In this document: piece by piece, positions 9,885 through 20,396 of the stretch
Layout of the letters: every line of letters begins with the position of its first letter
Position numbering within the stretch: the stretch's first letter is position 1
NCBI GenBank assembly: GCA_031261065.1
Contig: JAISKD010000009.1
Location: 1 to 49,592 of the forward strand
Direction: 5' to 3'
DNA length: 49,592 nt
Source of the DNA: Mycoplasmataceae bacterium
GTDB lineage: Bacteria > Bacillota_I > Bacilli_A > Mycoplasmatales > Mycoplasmoidaceae
Position numbers and translations under genes: made by a program
The notes under the pieces: model-generated
The model's database searches: none
Seen by the model: only the letters and a program-made list of their open reading frames with translations
Told to the model about the DNA's origin: nothing

Positions 9885-11234
9885 ATGATAGCACAGTTGA
9901 ATTTTTTAAGAGAATTGACAACTGAGTTAAGAAATGATAATTCTGTCAATAATAAGAAGGTTATATTAAAGAAATATTATGAACAAGACAACGCATTATT
10001 TAACAAATTAATGGATTATGTTTATTCATTTGATAAAAAATATTGGTTAACTTCTGCAAATGTAATAAAGTTAAATGATAAATTTGCAGATAAAACATAT
10101 GATTTCGATGATCAAAATGATTTATTTGATGTACTTAACCAATTAACAAACAGAATAATTACTGGTTACAACTCAATCAGATACATTATTGACTTAATAA
10201 AATTCTGCGGTGAGGATTACCGCGACATTATTTTCTGTATTATCGATAAAGATTTAAATGCCGGTGTAAGTGTTGCGAACATAAATAAAATTTCTAATTG
10301 TGTTAAGGAATTTAAAGTGGCATTAGCTGAAAGATATGATGAAGCACCAGAAATTCATAAAATTGATTTTGTTGATGGAACATGAATGGTGAGCAGAAAG
10401 CTTGATGGTGTAAGAACTATTGCTTTAAAAAATGGTGATGATGTTGAGTTTTATAGCAGAACAGGCTCTCAATTTCAGACATTGAATTCATTAAAGGAAC
10501 AAGTCTTACAGATTATGGTTGAAGCACAACGTATTTACGGTGAAGAATATATTCTTGATGGAGAATGTTGTCTTGTAGATGCAAATGGCAAAGATGATTT
10601 TTCTGGCATAATGAAACAGATTACTCGTAAAGACTATACAATTGATAATCCAAGTTACATTTTATTTGATATGGTTAAGAAAAGTGAATTCTTAAAAACT
10701 ATTGGTACTGTACCATTTAGTGAAAGAATAAAAGAATTAGAAAGTTTGAATGTTGAAAAATTTGGCAAATACGTTAAAATTGTTCAACATGAGTGCAATA
10801 TTGATTTGGATGGATTTAAGAAATGACAAGACTTAGTTACAAAAAATAACTGAGAAGGACTTGTATTGCGAGATCAGAAATCAGTATATTCTGGTAAGAG
10901 AAGTTATGATTTACAAAAAGTTAAATCTTTCTTTGATGCAGAATATAAGGTCGTTGGTATAGAAACTGGTGTTAAAAAGATGTTACGTGATGATGTAATG
11001 CATGAGATAAATTGTGTTAAGTCATTGGAAATCATTCACAAGGGAGCAAAAATGAATGTAGGTAGTGGATTATCAGACACGCAAAGAGTAGAGTGATATG
11101 ATAATCCAGAATTAATCATTGGCAAAACAATCACTGTGCAATATTTCGAGGAAACTGTTGATTCAAGAACAAATACACCATCACTTAGATTCCCAACGTT
11201 GAAATGTGTGTATGGTGAAAAGCGGGAAGTATAA
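9885..11234 (+). CDS. ATP-dependent DNA ligase, phage-like
   Basis: 449 residues. The nucleotidyltransferase motifs of ATP-dependent ligases are in order: motif I KLDGVR with the adenylated lysine at about residue 172, motif III LDGECC, IIIa ILFDMV, IV EGLVLR, and a basic motif V region before FFDAEYKVVG. The C-terminal OB-fold ends with GSGLSDTQR and TPSLRFPTLKCVYG, as in phage T4-type and related ligases. An N-terminal helical domain of ~160 residues precedes motif I. Mollicutes normally rely on NAD-dependent LigA, so this enzyme is probably acquired. Whether LigA is also present cannot be seen here. At least three TGA codons encode Trp. The divergent neighbour is a 5'-3' exonuclease, which supports a nick-repair role. 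Confidence 0.95.
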
Positions 11235-11270
11235 AAAAAGATAAGGTTCTTGAAGCCCTATCTCTTTTTA
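11234..11270 (+). terminator. Probable rho-independent terminator of the ligase gene
   Basis: An imperfect hairpin (AAAAAGATA-AGG with CCC-TATCT) directly after the ligase stop, followed by CTTTTT. The stem contains a mismatch, so the call is moderate. Confidence 0.55.
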
Positions 11271-11554
11271 TACTTGGTTAGTTGTTGTAAATGCAACGTT
11301 CTTAACATTAACTTACCATTAATGACTTCAATGAATTTTCAAAGTCATCATCAATAGTTTCTGTCTTTGCAATTCCGCAACAGTCTACTATTTTATTTTA
11401 TGACAAAATTATTTTTAAATCAAATATTTTTTTGTAACTATGTTAATGTTGATAAATTTAATGAAAAGTTATTAATATTCTCAATAAATTAATCTTGTTT
11501 TTCACTAATTCTTGTGGATAATGGCATTATTAGATAATATATAATAAACATATC
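11271..11554. other. Intergenic region with a possible gene remnant
   Basis: No intact gene is visible. On the minus strand a stretch of about 30 codons ending at TAA (11308-11310) reads like protein (ending DDDFENSLKSLMVS) but has an in-frame stop just upstream and no start codon. It may be a decayed gene tail or chance. The plus-strand end carries a TATAAT nine bases before the GTG of the next gene. Confidence 0.35.
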
Positions 11555-12487
11555 GTGGCTAGTATTAGAAAAACATCTGAAGAAAAAATAGCATACGCAA
11601 GAGTATTAGCATTTAAGATAGCTTGAATACAATGGTATACTGTTTTATTAGGCTGTCTAGCATGACTGATGGTATCATTCTTCTGAATGTATCCTGATAA
11701 ATTAGTAATCACATTTCTTGACGATATGGGTTTTCATTCAATGATGGAATCATTGCTTATTACTAATGGTATTTTAATAGTGTTCTTTTTCTTACCATCC
11801 ACTTTAGTAGTTCTAACAATTAAGGGTCCAATGGTTAAACCAACAAATATTAACATGTTTATGATTTTAATGTTATTAACTCTTTTCCCATTTAATTGAC
11901 TAGGCTTATTCTTAGTTTTCCACTATCGTCTAAAAACTCACCAAAAATTATCTTCATTAACTGTTGGTTTTTTACAAAATGCTTTAGATACAAGAAATAT
12001 TGTTTCAAGAATGTTAAGCCATGGTTCAAAATACCATCACAAAGGAAAAGTATTAAAAGGAGAACTACAAGTAGATGCAAATACTAAGAAACAAGTAGAT
12101 ATAATCAAAGCTGAAAAACCAATAAAGCTTGACTATTCATACATGATTTCAGTGCTTGTGGAACGAAGAAATGTGTCTATCATGGAAACTGCTGAGTCCA
12201 TTGATGAACACTTATATGGCGAAGAAACATTTAAAAAGAAATCAGCGTCTGCTCGAAGAAGACTTAGAGAAGAAAAGAAAGCTCACAAGGCTGAAGCAAA
12301 ACTTATGGCTAATAGCATGGCGGCTCAAACAATTAAAGCACCAAAGGAGATGGATCATAAAAATGAATCTCTTAAAGCTGAACGTATGAAAATTAAATCT
12401 GATAGAGCAGAAAATAAAGCAAAAATGAAACAACTTAAGTTGGAAGAAAAAGCAGCTAACGCTCAAAGAAAAGCTGAAGGTATTTAG
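11555..12487 (+). CDS. Two-helix membrane protein with long Lys/Ala-rich tail
   Basis: 310 residues from a GTG; the only nearby ATG in the leader leads to a stop. There are two to three hydrophobic segments in the first half (about residues 23-45, 65-85 and 95-120), with a Trp- and Phe-rich N-terminal part. From about residue 220 the protein turns into a highly charged Lys/Glu/Ala/Arg tail that would form a long helix or coiled coil and is presumably cytoplasmic. I do not recognise a family. A cytoskeletal, DNA- or ribosome-tethering role would fit a membrane-anchored basic helix, but nothing here proves it. Several TGA Trp codons lie in the membrane part. It stands alone between the ligase and the oppositely oriented tRNA. 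Confidence 0.8.
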
Positions 12488-12509
12488 TTTATTTTGTTTT
12501 AATAATAAA

Positions 12510-12585
12510 TGGTGCACCATAAGGGACTCGAACCCCCGACCCAATGATTAAGAGTCATTTGCTCTACCAACTGAGCTAATGGTGC
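12510..12585 (-). tRNA. tRNA-Lys(CTT)
   Basis: The minus strand folds into a complete cloverleaf: acceptor GCACCAT with ATGGTGC, D-stem GCTC/GAGC, anticodon stem AATGA/TCATT with loop CTCTTAA (anticodon CTT, reading AAG), a T-arm containing TTCGAGT, discriminator A, and an encoded CCA at 12512-12510. It lies in its own intergenic space and converges with the membrane protein gene. Confidence 0.97.
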
Positions 12586-12724
12586 ATAAATATATTATAG
12601 TTTGTTCCATATAGAGTCATGTTTAGAAAATTGTATTTTCCAAATTATTTTCATATAGATTTCTTGCATGCTCTCAAATAAGTTTATTTGAAAAGAATGA
12701 AAGAGTTACCAAAATATATAAAAA

Positions 12725-12730
12725 TATAAT
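12725..12730 (+). promoter_or_regulatory. -10 box of the antitoxin gene, leaderless spacing
   Basis: TATAAT, then ATTCCT, then the ATG at 12737: the same six-base spacing as at clpB. Confidence 0.6.
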
Positions 12731-12736
12731 ATTCCT

Positions 12737-13054
12737 ATGAAACAGTTGCAAGTAAATTTAAAATTAGAAGATAATGTTAAAGACAAATTTGTGCAAATTG
12801 TTGAGGAACTGGGACTATCGCCTACTACCGCAATAAATGTATTTGTAAGATGAGTTGTCCGCAATAACGGCATTCCCTTTATCATGGAAAATAAATATGA
12901 TGGCTCAGCAAACGCAGAGAAGGCTGCAACTTTCTTTGAGGGCCTCCAGAAAAATGATGCTTATCTTCAAATGGTGAAAGATTATGGTTTTAAAAGTGAT
13001 GATGAAGCCGATGAATATTTTTTCAAACATGCAAGAGGCAAAGAATGAAAATAA
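12737..13054 (+). CDS. RelB/DinJ-family antitoxin
   Basis: 105 residues. The N-terminal half, with LEDNVKDKFVQIVEELGLSP then TTAINVFVR and NNGIPF, is the ribbon-helix-helix DNA-binding domain of RelB/DinJ antitoxins, which repress their own operon and neutralise a partner toxin through the C-terminal tail. The tail here (about residues 60-105) is long and acidic/aromatic. Two TGA codons encode Trp. The next reading frame starts inside its last codons (the ATGA-type overlap typical of toxin-antitoxin pairs) but encodes only 14 residues of a PIN toxin, so this antitoxin is probably an orphan retained for regulation or for protection against a related toxin elsewhere. Confidence 0.88.
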
Positions 13055-13089
13055 TGCCAGACACTAACGTGTTACATAAACAATATTAG
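13045..13089 (+). pseudogene. PIN-domain (VapC-like) toxin remnant
   Basis: The frame overlaps the antitoxin end by ten bases and reads MKIMPDTNVLHKQY then TAG. The segment MKIM-x-DTNVL is the conserved first strand of PIN-domain toxins, including the first catalytic Asp. All downstream PIN motifs are absent, and nothing PIN-like follows before the next gene at 13152. The toxin was probably deleted after the first eleven codons. Confidence 0.7.
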
Positions 13090-13139
13090 TTCCATCAAAA
13101 CCATAGAATATTTCATTCAGCACTCAGAAATGAACTATG

Positions 13140-13145
13140 TATAAT
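13140..13145 (+). promoter_or_regulatory. -10 box of the membrane protein gene, leaderless spacing
   Basis: TATAAT followed by ATACAT and the ATG at 13152. The box supports this start over the in-frame ATG at 13137, which would lie upstream of the transcription start. Confidence 0.65.
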
Positions 13146-13151
13146 ATACAT

Positions 13152-13895
13152 ATGGCTGACAAAAAGTATATCGTTGAAAGAAAAGACAAAATAATAGGTG
13201 TTCTATGTTTTGTTTATTCATTAATCCTTTTGTTTATCATTGTTGATCTTTTCGGGGAGTCTTGTTCACAATATGGGCTAAGCGGTTTCGCTTCTACGGC
13301 CGAACAATTCACGACTTTATCTAATGTGATTTTTATGGTTTGGATGTGTTTATTTTCTCTAACTTGTTTCTTCCCAAATAAGCTAAAAAAACTAAAATCA
13401 TTTGTTACAAATATCTTAGTAACCACTTCTGTCTTGGTTTATTTGACTGTTACATTCCTTACAGTTGTATTTAATTTAACTCCTATATGAAAAGGCGAAT
13501 GATGAAAAAATCTTGAAGACCAGACATTCTTTACTCACCTTATAAGCCCGATCTTATGTTTAATTGTATATATCTTAATTCCTTCTTCTCCATTTAAGAC
13601 AAATTGAAAACAGTTAATTTTAGTAAATGTATTTCCTGTGCTTTATGTCATATTAGTTTTAATTGTTGGATATACTGGCTTTACATATCCAGGAACTGGT
13701 CCAGGGACTGACGTCAAAGCCCAACACTTTCCATATGCATTCGTTGATCCACATACATATGGAAGCGGCGCCAAGGGGATTGTAATATACCTTGCTGTGG
13801 TTTTTGTTTTATTCGGAGTTTTCTACGCAATATCATTCGGATACTATAACTTAAAAAACTACATGTTTAATCTTAAAAATAAAAAAACAGCGTAA
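13152..13895 (+). CDS. Six-helix membrane protein, Pr6Pr-like
   Basis: 247 residues with about six membrane helices and short loops. FTTLSNVIF in helix 2, TFLTVVFNL in helix 3, THLISPILCLIVYIL in helix 4 and a Pro/Gly/Tyr-rich loop YPFAFVDPHTYG-like before helix 6 recall the Pr6Pr family of small six-pass bacterial membrane proteins, whose function is unknown. The start at 13152 is chosen because the -10 box ends six bases before it. Three TGA Trp codons lie close together in the loop after helix 3. It is probably monocistronic. The family assignment rests on pattern resemblance and should be held loosely. Confidence 0.75.
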
Positions 13896-13927
13896 CTTAA
13901 CAATACGTATTGTTTGTCTGTTCTATT

Positions 13928-14125
13928 CTAGTGTAAATTATTTCTGGCTAATACACCCTTAATTTCAGACACATCATCTGTTAAAGTATCAACTCGTTCA
14001 GTTAAGGTATCAACCCTATCTGTTAAAGTATCAACTCTGGTTACCAGAACACCAACGGCAGATGTCAAATTTAATATCAGGTCTCTGGTTGTAAGCTCTC
14101 TAGCTTTTGTCATGTATTTATCCAT
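13928..14125 (-). CDS. Small heptad-repeat coiled-coil protein
   Basis: 65 residues. After TTRDLILNLTSAVGVL it contains three perfect-to-near-perfect heptads of the pattern RVDTLT(D/E) (about residues 30-50), then DVSEIKGVLARNNLH. This is a short parallel coiled coil, likely an oligomer. It shares its N-terminal half and its last 16 residues with the gene just upstream (14133-14351), from which it is separated by seven bases, so the pair is a tandem duplication in one transcript. No membrane segment or enzyme motif is visible. The heptads correspond to a 21-bp DNA repeat, which could change length by slippage without frameshift. Confidence 0.75.
   Translation of the reverse strand: MDKYMTKARELTTRDLILNLTSAVGVLVTRVDTLTDRVDTLTERVDTLTDDVSEIKGVLARNNLH
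13980..14042. repeat. 21-bp tandem repeat, three units
   Basis: Units at 13980-14000, 14001-14021 and 14022-14042 of the type GTTAAAGTATCAACTC..., each encoding one heptad of the coiled-coil protein on the minus strand. Units 1 and 3 are nearly identical. Confidence 0.9.
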
Positions 14126-14132
14126 TTGGTTT

Positions 14133-14351
14133 CTAGTGTAAATTATTTCTAAACAGTATGTCCTTAATTTCTGCTACGTCCTTTGTTAAAGCAGCAACGA
14201 CAGATGTCAAATTTAATATCAGGTCTCTAGTTGTAGGTTGTTTTGTCTTTGACTTACCGGTCTTTTCTCTAACTACAGACGTATCAACAACGTCTCCAAT
14301 TTTAACTGGGTTATGTGCAGAATCATTTATCTTAATTTTAGCCATTCCCAT
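14133..14351 (-). CDS. Small coiled-coil protein, paralogue of the adjacent gene
   Basis: 72 residues. The first 38 are unique, Lys-rich and hydrophilic (KIKINDSAHNPVKIGDVV then a basic stretch). The rest, PTTRDLILNLTSVVAALTKD then VAEIKDILFRNNLH, matches the downstream paralogue except that the heptad block is missing. It is transcribed before that gene. The start could be the ATG at 14351 or the one two codons later (14345). Function unknown; the shared NNL-ending helix also appears at the C-terminus of the 145-residue protein at 40820-41257. Confidence 0.75.
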   Translation of the reverse strand: MGMAKIKINDSAHNPVKIGDVVDTSVVREKTGKSKTKQPTTRDLILNLTSVVAALTKDVAEIKDILFRNNLH

Positions 14352-14373
14352 ATATTATTGTTATAGAATAATT

Positions 14374-15672
14374 TTAAAATGTCTCTGATTTGTTACGCAT
14401 TTGTCTCTCAAGTCTAGCATAAAAATCTGTAACATCTTTTGACACCATTATTTGTTTCTCGTGAAAGTTCAACATTTTAAGATTTTCTAATTTCTTAACA
14501 CGGGACACGGCTACATATAACTGACCACAAGCAAAAATGTTCTTACAATCGACAACGGCTTTTTCCAATGTCATACCTTGTGCTTTATGTATTGTAAGGG
14601 CATATGAAAGAAGCAATGGAATTTGTTCAAACTTTGCTAATACTTTATTTTTTATATCTACCTTTTTTCATACAAAGGGTGTAATTCTTAGCAACTTGTC
14701 ATCATTAGTTTTGATAATAACATATTTCTCACCGAGTTCTTGGACCACACCTTGTGTTCCATTTGCATACCTACTATTAACATCATTAGCAACCACTATA
14801 ACATCAGCACCAACCTTTAAGTGTAATTCATATTTTGCTATTACATCTTTTACTATTGCTTCTTTCTCGTGAGCATATTTCTTATTACGTTTGCCAGTTA
14901 CCTTTGCTATATATGTTTTTTCTTCACCCGGCAACTCATCCATTTTCTTTTTGTTTCTTATCTCACATTCTTCATTAGTGGAGAAGAATGTTGTGGAGTC
15001 ATCAGAAACTTCTCTACTTTCACATTCTTTTACTATTTCCTTATCTTCTGGTTTTCATATACCTACACGTATATCATTAAGAAAATTAGAAAACCTACTG
15101 TCAAGTTGTCTGTGAATTTTAGTTAGACAAATATTTTTAATGTTTGCATCCTTTCATGCTTGACAGTCAAATAGTCATTGTGTCTTATTCTTCTCTCATG
15201 ATCTAACAACTGGTGGAATTTGATAAAAATCACCAGTAAATATTAATGTTTTACCACCAAATGGTTTTTGATTACCTGATACTTGTTTTAATAGTTCATC
15301 TATTAATTCAAACTGATCACTTCTAAGCATTGATACTTCATCAATAACGATGATGTCTATATTCTGCATTCTTTTCTTTATACCTGAATACAGAAAAGAA
15401 GTTTTCATGAAGCCAATATATGCCTTATTTGTATGGATAGAGATACCAGTTAATTTATGAATGGTTACACCACCTAGATTTAAAGCATTACTTCCTGTTG
15501 TTGAAGTCAATACTATCTTCTCTCCGTCATTTTTAAGAGAATTATATATCGCTTTCATTAAGTGGGTTTTACCTGTTCCTGCTGGTCCAGTAATGAAATA
15601 TGACTGACCACCCTTAATACCATCTAATAAATCAAAATACTCCCGAGACGTCATAATTATTTTATACATCAT
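14374..15672 (-). CDS. PIF1-like superfamily 1 DNA helicase
   Basis: 432 residues. Walker A GPAGTGKT is at residues 29-36. LTSTTGSNALNLGGVTIHKL (motif Ia), IIVIDEVSML (motif II), LIFTGDFYQIPPV (motif III), a SH3-like insert with ANGTQGVVQEL, and the C-terminal ALTIHKAQGMTLEKAVVDC (motif V) and YVAVSRVK (motif VI) follow in the order of PIF1/RecD-type 5'-3' helicases. Such enzymes unwind G-quadruplexes, R-loops and stalled forks; phage Dda is related. It is compact, without N- or C-terminal extensions. Several TGA Trp codons lie after motif III. The start may be the ATG at 15672 or internal ones (15669, 15654). It is divergent from lepA. Confidence 0.92.
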
Positions 15673-15765
15673 ATAGTAGCGATTGATTAGATATTTTAGT
15701 AAAACACTTGTGAAGGTTAGTGATGTTAATATTTATTAAAATATAATACTTATACAACACATACG

Positions 15766-17562
15766 ATGGATAAGAAATATACAAGAAATTTTTCAATCAT
15801 CGCTCACATCGATCACGGCAAGTCCACTCTTTCTGATAGGATAATTGAAATGACTAAAACTCTTGAAAAGAGAGAGATGCAATCGCAAATCCTTGACTCA
15901 ATGGATATTGAAAGAGAACGTGGCATAACAATAAAATTGAATGCAGTGCAGCTAATGTATAAGGCTAAAGATGGTCAAGAATACACATTCCATTTAATTG
16001 ATACACCAGGACATGTTGACTTTACTTACGAAGTTTCTCGTTCTTTAGCCGCTTGTGAAGGAGCATTGCTTGTAGTTGATGCAACGCAAGGAGTAGAAGC
16101 ACAAACTCTTTCTAATGTATATTTAGCTTTAGAAAATAACTTAGAGATTATTCCTGTTATTAATAAAGTTGATCTACCAAGTGCAGAAGTAGAAAATACA
16201 AAGAAAGAAATTGAAAATCTTATTGGTTTAGATACTTCTATTGCTCCATGTATTTCAGCAAAGACTGGTCTTAATGTTGATCAAGTCCTTGAAGATATCA
16301 TCAAATATATACCAGCTCCAGTTGGAGATGATAACGCTGAATTACAAGCTCTTATATTTGATTCATATTTTGATGCATATAAAGGAGTAATATGTTTGAT
16401 TTGTGTTAAGAACGGTGTTCTTAAAATAAATCAAAAAATAAAGATGATGTCAACTAATAAGGAATTTATAATTAGCGAGTTAGGTGTTAAGACTCCTAAA
16501 ATTTTAAATAGAGATAAGTTGGTGTCTGGAGAAGTAGGTTGATTTGCTGCAGCAATTAAAACAGCACATGATGTGTCAGTAGGTGATACAGTCACTGATG
16601 TTGCTAACCCTACTGCTGAACCACTTCAAGGATATAAGAAAATATTACCAATGGTTTATTGTGGAATATATCCAATCGATAATTCTAAATTTGATATATT
16701 AAAAGATGCTATGAGTAAGATTTCATTATCGGATTCATCTCTTACATATGAATATGAATCATCTAAAGCCTTAGGATTTGGTGTTAGATGTGGCTTTCTA
16801 GGCTTATTACACATGGATGTAATACGTGAACGTATTACAAGAGAATTTAATATTGATTTGATAATGTCTGCCCCTTCCGTAAAATATGAAGTATATTTAA
16901 CCGATGGATCAAAAATGGTTATAGATAATCCTGCGTCATTGCCTGATAGAACAAGGATTAAATATATTTCTGAACCATATGTTAAATTGTCTATTGTAAC
17001 ACCAGAAGAATATCTAGGGGATATTATGAAGCTGTGCCAAAAGTATAGAGGCACATATAAGGACCTTGTGTATCTAGATGGTAAGAGACATTGTGCAATC
17101 TATGAAATACCACTAGGAGAAATAATATATAGTTTCTTTGACAAACTTAAAACCGTTTCCAAAGGATATGCCACAATGGATTATGAGCTAATAGATTACC
17201 GTAAAGAAGATTTAGTTAAGATTGATATCCTGCTTAATGGTGATATTATTGATGCTCTTTCATTTATCGCCCATAGGGATAATGCCTCTGCTCGTTCAAG
17301 AGTCATTTGTGAAAAATTGAAAGAGCATATACCAAGACAACAGTTTGAAGTTCCTATTCAAGCGGCAATTGGTGGAAAAATTATTGCACGTGAGTCAATA
17401 AAGGCTATGTACAAAAATGTGCTTGCTAAGTGTTATGGTGGAGATGTTACACGTAAGAAAAAATTACTTGAACAACAAAAAGAAGGAAAGAAGAGATTAA
17501 AAGCAATTGGTTCTGTCTCTGTCCCACAAGACGTATTTATCAAAATACTTAGTGATGACTAG
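15766..17562 (+). CDS. lepA: Elongation factor 4
   Basis: 598 residues, full family length. The G domain has G1 AHIDHGKS (13-20), G2 RGITIK, G3 DTPGH, G4 NKVD and G5 SAKTG. The C-terminal signature of LepA is present: [16 protein letters not shown], the [10 protein letters not shown] segment and [20 protein letters not shown] followed by PQDVF. EF4 is a ribosomal GTPase that back-translocates or remodels stalled ribosomes. One TGA Trp lies at 16540. The TATAAT is 18 bases upstream without a clear Shine-Dalgarno site. Its last 14 bases overlap the end of the convergent surface-protein gene. Confidence 0.98.
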
Positions 17563-20302
17563 CACGTTGTTTTTTGCGATAAGCCTTAACTGAGAAGGCA
17601 GTTGCAGAACCAATAACGAATAATCCTGCTGTAGATATTAGTAATATTACACCAATAGGGAAGTATGGTCTCGGGTTAGGTGCTGGAACAACAATAAAAG
17701 TAATATCATATTCTTGCATTGATATACGGCTTAAACTCTTAGATCCACCGACCAATCCTACTTTATATTCTCCAGGAGTAGCATTAGTGTTTACAGTTAT
17801 ACTGTTTCATGTTTGAGCTGTAGATGAGTGTTCAAGGTCTAATCCAGGCAAGAATGTAGAGCCTTCAACTTCTACGGCGTATATATAAGGGTCTAAGTTA
17901 ATATTTGCAAATGCTTCATGTTTGATGAATTCTACAACCCAGCTATATGTTCTACCAGCAACAACTACAATTTCGCTCTTTGCTGGTTCTAATGGCTTAA
18001 CACTTAAGATATCAGCAGTATGGATATTGATATCAACGACATAAACTGTTTGGGCAGGTGATAAAGCAAATACCGTTGGATCACTCAACGAAGTTGCTTT
18101 AAGTTTAAAGCTCTTGCCTGTATCATATGTTCTAACGTCTGAGGTTCATCAAACTTGTCCTTCACTAATGGCATATCACTCTTCTAGAGTACCTGGGAAA
18201 TAAGCGGGCATACCATCTCACATATTACCCTTAACATAAACACCATGTGGCAAAGCGGTCTGGCCATCTTGTACTATTTCCCACTTAACATTCTCATCAG
18301 AACGGTTAGGTTCAGCCTTAACGTCGTAAATCTTGGCTGAAACATCATACTCAAGAGCACCGAGTGTATCGATAAGAAGGTTATTTGTTGTATCTGCATC
18401 AGTTGTAAAAACTATTAACTGGCTTGGTTTCCTATCAAATTTAAAAGCGATATCTGCATCATGCACTAGATTGCCAGTAACTGAATCTAGTGTAAATTGG
18501 ACGGTTTGTGGTCTAACATATGCGTGGACCACGAATGTTTTAGTATCTGCATAGTAAGCAATGTTTGGTTGATCATCTATTGAGCTATCAATTGTTGTAA
18601 CGTCGTTTGATGAAACATTTGGTTTTCCAGCTGAATCATACCAAACTGTATTGACGTAAAATTCTATATCATCAGCGTTACGATCACTAAGGTCAGTAGT
18701 AATTGTTGAGGGGTGACCTGGTGCTTCATAGTATTTATTTCCGTTCACATAGAAACTATAATCAGTGTCGCTTGTAGGTTTTGTAGGATCAGTGTCAGTG
18801 TATAAATATACCGATTTATAACGGACAATTTGACTACTATTATAATTAACCGCAATGAACGCACATTTGCTTATTGAGCCATCTCCTGACAATTTGAAGT
18901 ATGCCGGTAAATCGTTGCCCGCTGCAATGTGCAATTTGAAGTTTTCTGTTTCGTCATCTCTCGTGATAGTTAAACCAGAAGTATCTTCCATATCAGCGAT
19001 AGGAGTAGTATCGCTCATAGCTGGAACCTCTTTAATTGTGAATGCCAACTTGCTGTAATCTAAGGGCTCTGCATATCCATGCGGTTCAGAATAAACGGAT
19101 ATATATTGACCGGTATCAGTTGCATTGCTCATACTTATTTTAATTTCATCGTTATGTTCTGAAAGCAAAGCCAGAGAAACACTCCTTGCTGGAAGGGGGG
19201 CACAATTATCAAAGAAAGTTGTTGCTGGGTATGAGTTAAGTCATGCTTTGTAATCACTCACCATATCTCATGTTACATGTACTTCATCAGCCTGTGTACT
19301 TCCAAAAGGACCTGCTGAACCTAGAGTAATGTCGTTTAAATTTCCCTTATACTCAAAATCGAAGTGATTAATTTTCTTATTCCCATAGTTATAAAGGAAC
19401 GCATTATCTCCTATAGTTGATATTTTTATGGCATGTATTAAAACAGACCTATCATCTGGTTCATCTGTGTAATTGTTGTAAGCAAAACACATTGCACCAA
19501 GTGATATGCCACTCGTACGAGATGAATAAATATATATTTGCGATAACTCAGGACAATTATAGAAAGCATATTGCTTTATTTCTTTTAAATCATCACCTTC
19601 AACGTGGGCTATTTCAATGTTTGAAAATGCAAATGCATATTCTCCAACTGATACTATTGAACTTGGAAACCATACATCGGCTAGACTAGTAATTCCTTCA
19701 AATGCTCCATCACCAATAGTAGTACATCCATCGGATAATCGAACAGAGGTTCAATTAAATAATTTTTCTGGTGAATAATAACTGTTGAAAATATTTTGGG
19801 GAACTTTTGTGAGATCTCCTGGTCAAACAAGAGCTCCATTTCAGTGGCCCCAACTTTCTATACATTCATTAAAGAAAACTCTTATAACTTCATTACCTTC
19901 AGCTTCATTACCTCCATACGTTCATGTACCACCGCCTTCTCTCACGGCGATATATTCAAGTAATTTTACAAAGTCGGCACCGTTTGTTGAAATATACCTA
20001 CTTCTGTTATTCCATGTTAGACGAGTAACCTTCCTAGTTGTATTATCTAATCTAAGGGTAAGAGAGTTACTTCCTTCGTTTGATACATATGTACTTAAAC
20101 AAAATCCAGAGGTTACTAGATCGTTAGCATTATATGTTCTTGTAACAATAGCTGTAGGAAGTGAAACGCTACCCGTTTCACTTTGTACACGTGTATCTGT
20201 CTTTGAATTAGAAAACACAAATAACAATGACAAAGCAATTGCAGCTGCAGACAGAGTACTTAAAATTTTCTTGTAAAATAACACATTTTTTTTATACAAC
20301 AT
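17549..20302 (-). CDS. Large LRR surface protein with C-terminal membrane anchor
   Basis: 917 residues, confirmed as one frame by checking the whole interval for TAA/TAG and reading TGA as Trp. A basic N-terminus and hydrophobic stretch (residues 13-33) form a signal peptide or anchor without a lipobox. Around residues 175-260 there are BspA-type LRRs (for example [14 protein letters not shown] and [13 protein letters not shown]). The middle and C-terminal parts contain beta-rich segments reminiscent of Ig-like modules. A membrane helix about 25 residues long ([19 protein letters not shown]) and a basic tail [12 protein letters not shown] close the protein. It is probably an exposed adhesin-like protein anchored at the C-terminus. 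Function is inferred only. The gene overlaps lepA by 14 bp tail to tail. Confidence 0.85.
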
Positions 20303-20396
20303 TTATTTGTTTATACCTTAATAAATATTTATATATATACATATATACTATGATAAAAATATAAAAGAACAATTAAATGCTAATATATAAGTGTGT

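Noticed and set aside
12242-12544. Minus-strand frame of 100 codons across the tRNA and the Lys-rich tail
   Set aside because: It is antisense to a Lys-rich coding tail (giving Phe/Leu/Cys) and runs through the tRNA gene.
13903-13916. Palindrome ACAATACGTATTGT after the six-helix membrane protein
   Set aside because: No loop and no T-run; too short to call a terminator or operator.
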